Shown piece after piece: positions 8,221-9,990 of a stretch of DNA of 9,990 bases. A model generated the notes under the pieces. That model was not told the origin of the DNA and did no database searches. It was given only the letters and a program-made list of their open reading frames with translations. The translations under genes were made by a program, and so were the position numbers. The stretch is from Lachnospiraceae bacterium (GTDB lineage Bacteria > Bacillota > Clostridia > Lachnospirales > Lachnospiraceae): contig CAAGRP010000203.1 in the NCBI GenBank assembly GCA_900772685.1, forward strand, positions 1 to 9,990. Reading direction: 5' to 3'. Within the stretch, counting starts at the first letter, position 1. Each line of letters begins with the position of its first letter.

Positions 8221-8336
8221 CACATTATCCACATAAAATCCCTGGGTTATCCACATTCAACACCCTATGAAATACGTTATCCACTATGGTTTTTCCACAT
8301 TGTCCACTTTTTAATGTGGATAACCTTGGTTGATAA
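8216..8336. other. DnaA-box cluster (candidate origin or DnaA-titration/regulatory site)
   Basis: The DnaA-box consensus is TTATNCACA. Exact matches on the plus strand: 8216-8224 (TTATACACA), 8225-8233 and 8247-8255 (both TTATCCACA); on the minus strand: 8323-8315 (TTATCCACA). One-mismatch boxes: 8277-8285 (TTATCCACT) and 8291-8299 (TTTTCCACA). Weaker two-mismatch boxes: 8300-8308 and, reversed, 8328-8336. That is six good boxes in about 110 bp, in a non-coding gap, with AT-rich DNA on both sides. Clusters like this occur at oriC, at chromid or plasmid origins, and at secondary DnaA-binding sites that titrate DnaA or regulate genes. dnaA, dnaN or plasmid rep genes are not in the window, so which role applies cannot be decided. 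Confidence 0.75.
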
Positions 8337-8356
8337 CCCATCCGCTTTTAAACAAA

Positions 8357-8378
8357 TGTTTTGTAAAACACTACAAAA
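8357..8378. repeat. Overlapping dyads in the hisA upstream region
   Basis: TGTTTT (8357-8362) and AAAACA (8365-8370) form a dyad with a 2-bp centre. Overlapping it, TTTTGTA (8359-8365) and TACAAAA (8372-8378) form a second, perfect 7-bp dyad with a 6-bp centre. They lie between the DnaA boxes and a TTGACA hexamer, a plausible place for an operator or an unwinding element. No regulator is recognised. Confidence 0.35.
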
Positions 8379-8389
8379 AATAAATCATC
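8375..8389 (+). repeat. 15-bp direct repeat, copy 2
   Basis: Second exact copy of the 15-mer at 8156-8170, 219 bp downstream and just before the candidate -35 of hisA. Confidence 0.6.
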
Positions 8390-8391
8390 GC

Positions 8392-8449
8392 TTGACATTT
8401 GTGAATATCCGGGGTCCTGTTATTTACATCCGATATACCATTTTATTAT
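8392..8449 (+). promoter_or_regulatory. Possible promoter region of the hisA-type gene
   Basis: A perfect TTGACA stands at 8392-8397, but the best -10 at normal distance is poor (TGTTAT at 8418-8423, 20-bp spacer). An alternative is TTTACA (8423-8428) with TATTAT (8444-8449), spacer 15 bp. Neither is convincing alone. The remaining leader to 8568 shows a small imperfect hairpin (8518-8534) and no T-box or known riboswitch motif that I recognise. Confidence 0.3.
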
Positions 8450-8568
8450 TGTATTTCTAATAGCTTTTACATACAATTCAGGTATATCGCAAAAGGATTT
8501 TATGTTCTCTGCCGGGTTCAGCTATTTGCAGAATACTGTACCGGAATTGCTCATGAAAGGAAACAGCA

Positions 8569-9342
8569 ATGAAATTTCGTCCATGCATTGACATTCATAA
8601 CGGAAAAGTAAAACAGATAGTAGGCGGAAGCCTTAAAGACAAGAACGACTTTGCTCTTGAAAATTTCGTATCAGAGATGGACGGAAGCTATTACGCCTCG
8701 CTCTATAAAAAGCTCGGACTTCCGGGAGGCCATATAATACTCCTCAACCCGGCATCTTCGGAATACTATGAAAAGGATGTAAAGCAGGCCCTTCTTGCAC
8801 TTAAAGAATGGCCCGGCGCCCTTCAGATAGGCGGCGGCATAAACCCTGACAAAGCTCCTTATTTTCTCGAAAACGGAGCAAGCCATGTCATCGTTACCTC
8901 ATATGTGTTTTCAAACGGCACCCTTAACCTTGAAAACCTTAAAAAGCTTACATCCGCTGTCGGAAAAGGCCGCCTTGTTCTGGACCTTAGCTGCAGAAAG
9001 CGCGGCGATGATCATTTTATAGTCACAGACAGATGGCAGAAATTTACGGATTATAAGCTGGCTCCCGAAGTCCTTAATATGCTTTCATCCTACTGCAGTG
9101 AATTTCTCGTACATGCAGTAGATGCCGAAGGCAAAGCCTCCGGCATCGAAAAAGAAGTTGTATGTTTATTATCTGAGCTTGACGACTTTCCGGTGACATA
9201 TGCAGGCGGTGTCGGCAGCTATGAGGATATCCTTCTCCTTAAGGAGCTTGGAAAAGACAGGGTCGATGTCACTGTCGGCAGTGCCCTTTCCATGTTCGGC
9301 GGCAGCCTCGAGCTTGATAGGATACTCGAACTTTGTAAGTAA
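8569..9342 (+). CDS. hisA: Phosphoribosylformimino-AICAR ribotide isomerase, eukaryotic (HIS6) type
   Basis: Isomerises ProFAR to PRFAR, the step just before HisF/HisH in histidine synthesis. The 257-aa (beta/alpha)8 barrel closely resembles yeast His6 and plant HISN3 rather than bacterial HisA. Seen: CIDIHNGKVKQIVGG (6-20, catalytic Asp8) where bacterial HisA has a P(A)IDLxxGxxVRLxxGD form, a SYYASLY segment, LQIGGGIN (85-92), VIVTSYVF, LDLSCRK (138-144, second acid Asp139), SEFLVHAVDAEG, VTYAGGV, and the end VGSALSMFGGSL. Length matches His6 (about 260 aa). AAAGGA is 7 nt before the ATG. Codon use looks like that of the neighbours, so any transfer is not recent. The TIGR02129 family is known to occur in a few bacteria, including rumen Fibrobacter. 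It may replace the native hisA. Confidence 0.93.
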   Translation: MKFRPCIDIHNGKVKQIVGGSLKDKNDFALENFVSEMDGSYYASLYKKLGLPGGHIILLNPASSEYYEKDVKQALLALKEWPGALQIGGGINPDKAPYFLENGASHVIVTSYVFSNGTLNLENLKKLTSAVGKGRLVLDLSCRKRGDDHFIVTDRWQKFTDYKLAPEVLNMLSSYCSEFLVHAVDAEGKASGIEKEVVCLLSELDDFPVTYAGGVGSYEDILLLKELGKDRVDVTVGSALSMFGGSLELDRILELCK

Positions 9343-9373
9343 GAGCTGTGTGCATTGCCTAATGGTCTTTATC

Positions 9374-9990
9374 TTATATGAAGCTCAAATTCCCGGCTAG
9401 CTTATCACTGCCCGACCACTTTACCTCACGGTAGGCGACCATAAGCTCATCCAGAATATTTTTCTCTCTTTTCTGACATGTGAACAGGATGACCTGCTGC
9501 TTTTTATTTGACAGAAATATAAGTGCCCGCTTAAGACGGTCATCATCAAAGTTTACAAATGCATCATCAAGAAGTATCGGCATCTGCTCTCCCGAAACGA
9601 TCATCTCAGCTGCGGCAAGTCTTTCGGAGAGCTGTATCAGGTCTCTCGTTCCCCTGCTGCTCTGCCAGAACGGTATGACCTCATCGTTTTTCAGAATGCT
9701 TATCTCATTATTCTCACCAAACATCAGCCTGACGCCATCCTGTCCGGTAAGATAAAGATAGTTATATTCTATCTTATCCCTGAACCTCTTATCAAATTTC
9801 ACGTTCTTTTTTCCCGAAAGCTCGATTATCCTTTTCTCGGCAAGCATTATTGCGGAAAGCCTCTTTGCATTTCCGTCCGCCTCTTTTCCTTCTTTTGCCG
9901 TTTTGTCATACTCCGATCTGAGCATCGAAAGCAGCTTTTCCTTTTCCGTTATTATTTCCTTAATAAAAAGCCTTCTTTGCTCTTTTTCTT
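9374..9990 (-). CDS. C-terminal part of an SMC-like/YhaN-like AAA ATPase (runs off the window)
   Basis: Partial: the frame is open to the window edge, with 204 residues visible, beginning in a Lys/Glu-rich stretch that looks like the end of a coiled coil. Seen: the ABC-type signature region SSRGTRDLIQLSERLAAAE, then the Walker B MPILLDDAFVNFDDDR, then a QQVILFTCQKRE strand (probable H-loop position, here Cys-Gln instead of the usual His). This arrangement matches the ends of RecN/SbcC/YhaN-type DNA-repair or nuclease-associated ATPases, best fitting YhaN (COG4717), which usually accompanies an SbcD-like nuclease; any such partner lies outside the window. Convergent with hisA, with only 31 bp between them and no clear terminator. 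An internal ATG at 9925 is not the real start. Confidence 0.8.
   Translation of the reverse strand, partial: EKEQRRLFIKEIITEKEKLLSMLRSEYDKTAKEGKEADGNAKRLSAIMLAEKRIIELSGKKNVKFDKRFRDKIEYNYLYLTGQDGVRLMFGENNEISILKNDEVIPFWQSSRGTRDLIQLSERLAAAEMIVSGEQMPILLDDAFVNFDDDRLKRALIFLSNKKQQVILFTCQKREKNILDELMVAYREVKWSGSDKLAGNLSFI

Noticed and set aside
9343..9373. Bidirectional terminator between hisA and the convergent ATPase gene
   Set aside because: Only 31 bp; the sole inverted repeat (GAGCT/AGCTC at 9343-9347 and 9382-9386) has 5-bp arms with a long loop and no T-tract.
1..9990. Mobile elements, CRISPR array, phage or defence system
   Set aside because: No transposase, integrase, regular spaced repeats or recognised defence genes are present; the YhaN-like ATPase end alone is not evidence for a defence system.

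Overview
The window looks like a stretch of chromosome (or chromid) from an anaerobic Clostridia-type Firmicute, most likely a gut or rumen Lachnospiraceae relative. This is inferred from moderate-GC codon use, GGAG-type ribosome binding sites, TTGNNN/TATAAT promoters, a Clostridia-style double-domain CoA-dehydratase activase, and a YtgP/MurJ-type flippase. No rRNA, tRNA, CRISPR array, transposase or phage gene was seen.

Left part (1-7135), all on the minus strand. Read in the direction of transcription, hisH and hisF (the two subunits of imidazole glycerol phosphate synthase) overlap at a TGATG junction. They are followed after 10 bp by ung (uracil-DNA glycosylase) and after 36 bp by a MurJ/SpoVB-like lipid flippase. 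This is probably one transcription unit starting from a promoter near 7185-7213. After a 101-bp gap with its own promoter comes a very large ATP-dependent 2-hydroxyacyl-CoA dehydratase-activase-like protein. Its C-terminal domain stops early compared with the family.

Right part (7136-9990). A divergent plus-strand gene encodes a ten-helix EamA/DMT transporter. Its promoter appears to share one palindromic -35 hexamer (TTGCAA) with the hisH promoter. A 379-bp gap follows, holding a dense cluster of DnaA boxes, several dyads and one copy of a 15-bp direct repeat whose other copy is in the end of the transporter gene. Next is a histidine-pathway isomerase (HisA step) of the eukaryotic HIS6 type rather than the bacterial type. 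The window ends with the C-terminal part of a convergent SMC-like/YhaN-like ATPase.

The main points of interest are the eukaryotic-type hisA beside ordinary bacterial hisH/hisF, the DnaA-box cluster in front of it, the shared -35 divergent promoter, and the early stop in the activase. HisA makes the substrate (PRFAR) that HisF/HisH consume, so the window encodes two consecutive steps of histidine synthesis on opposite strands, one with an apparently displaced enzyme.
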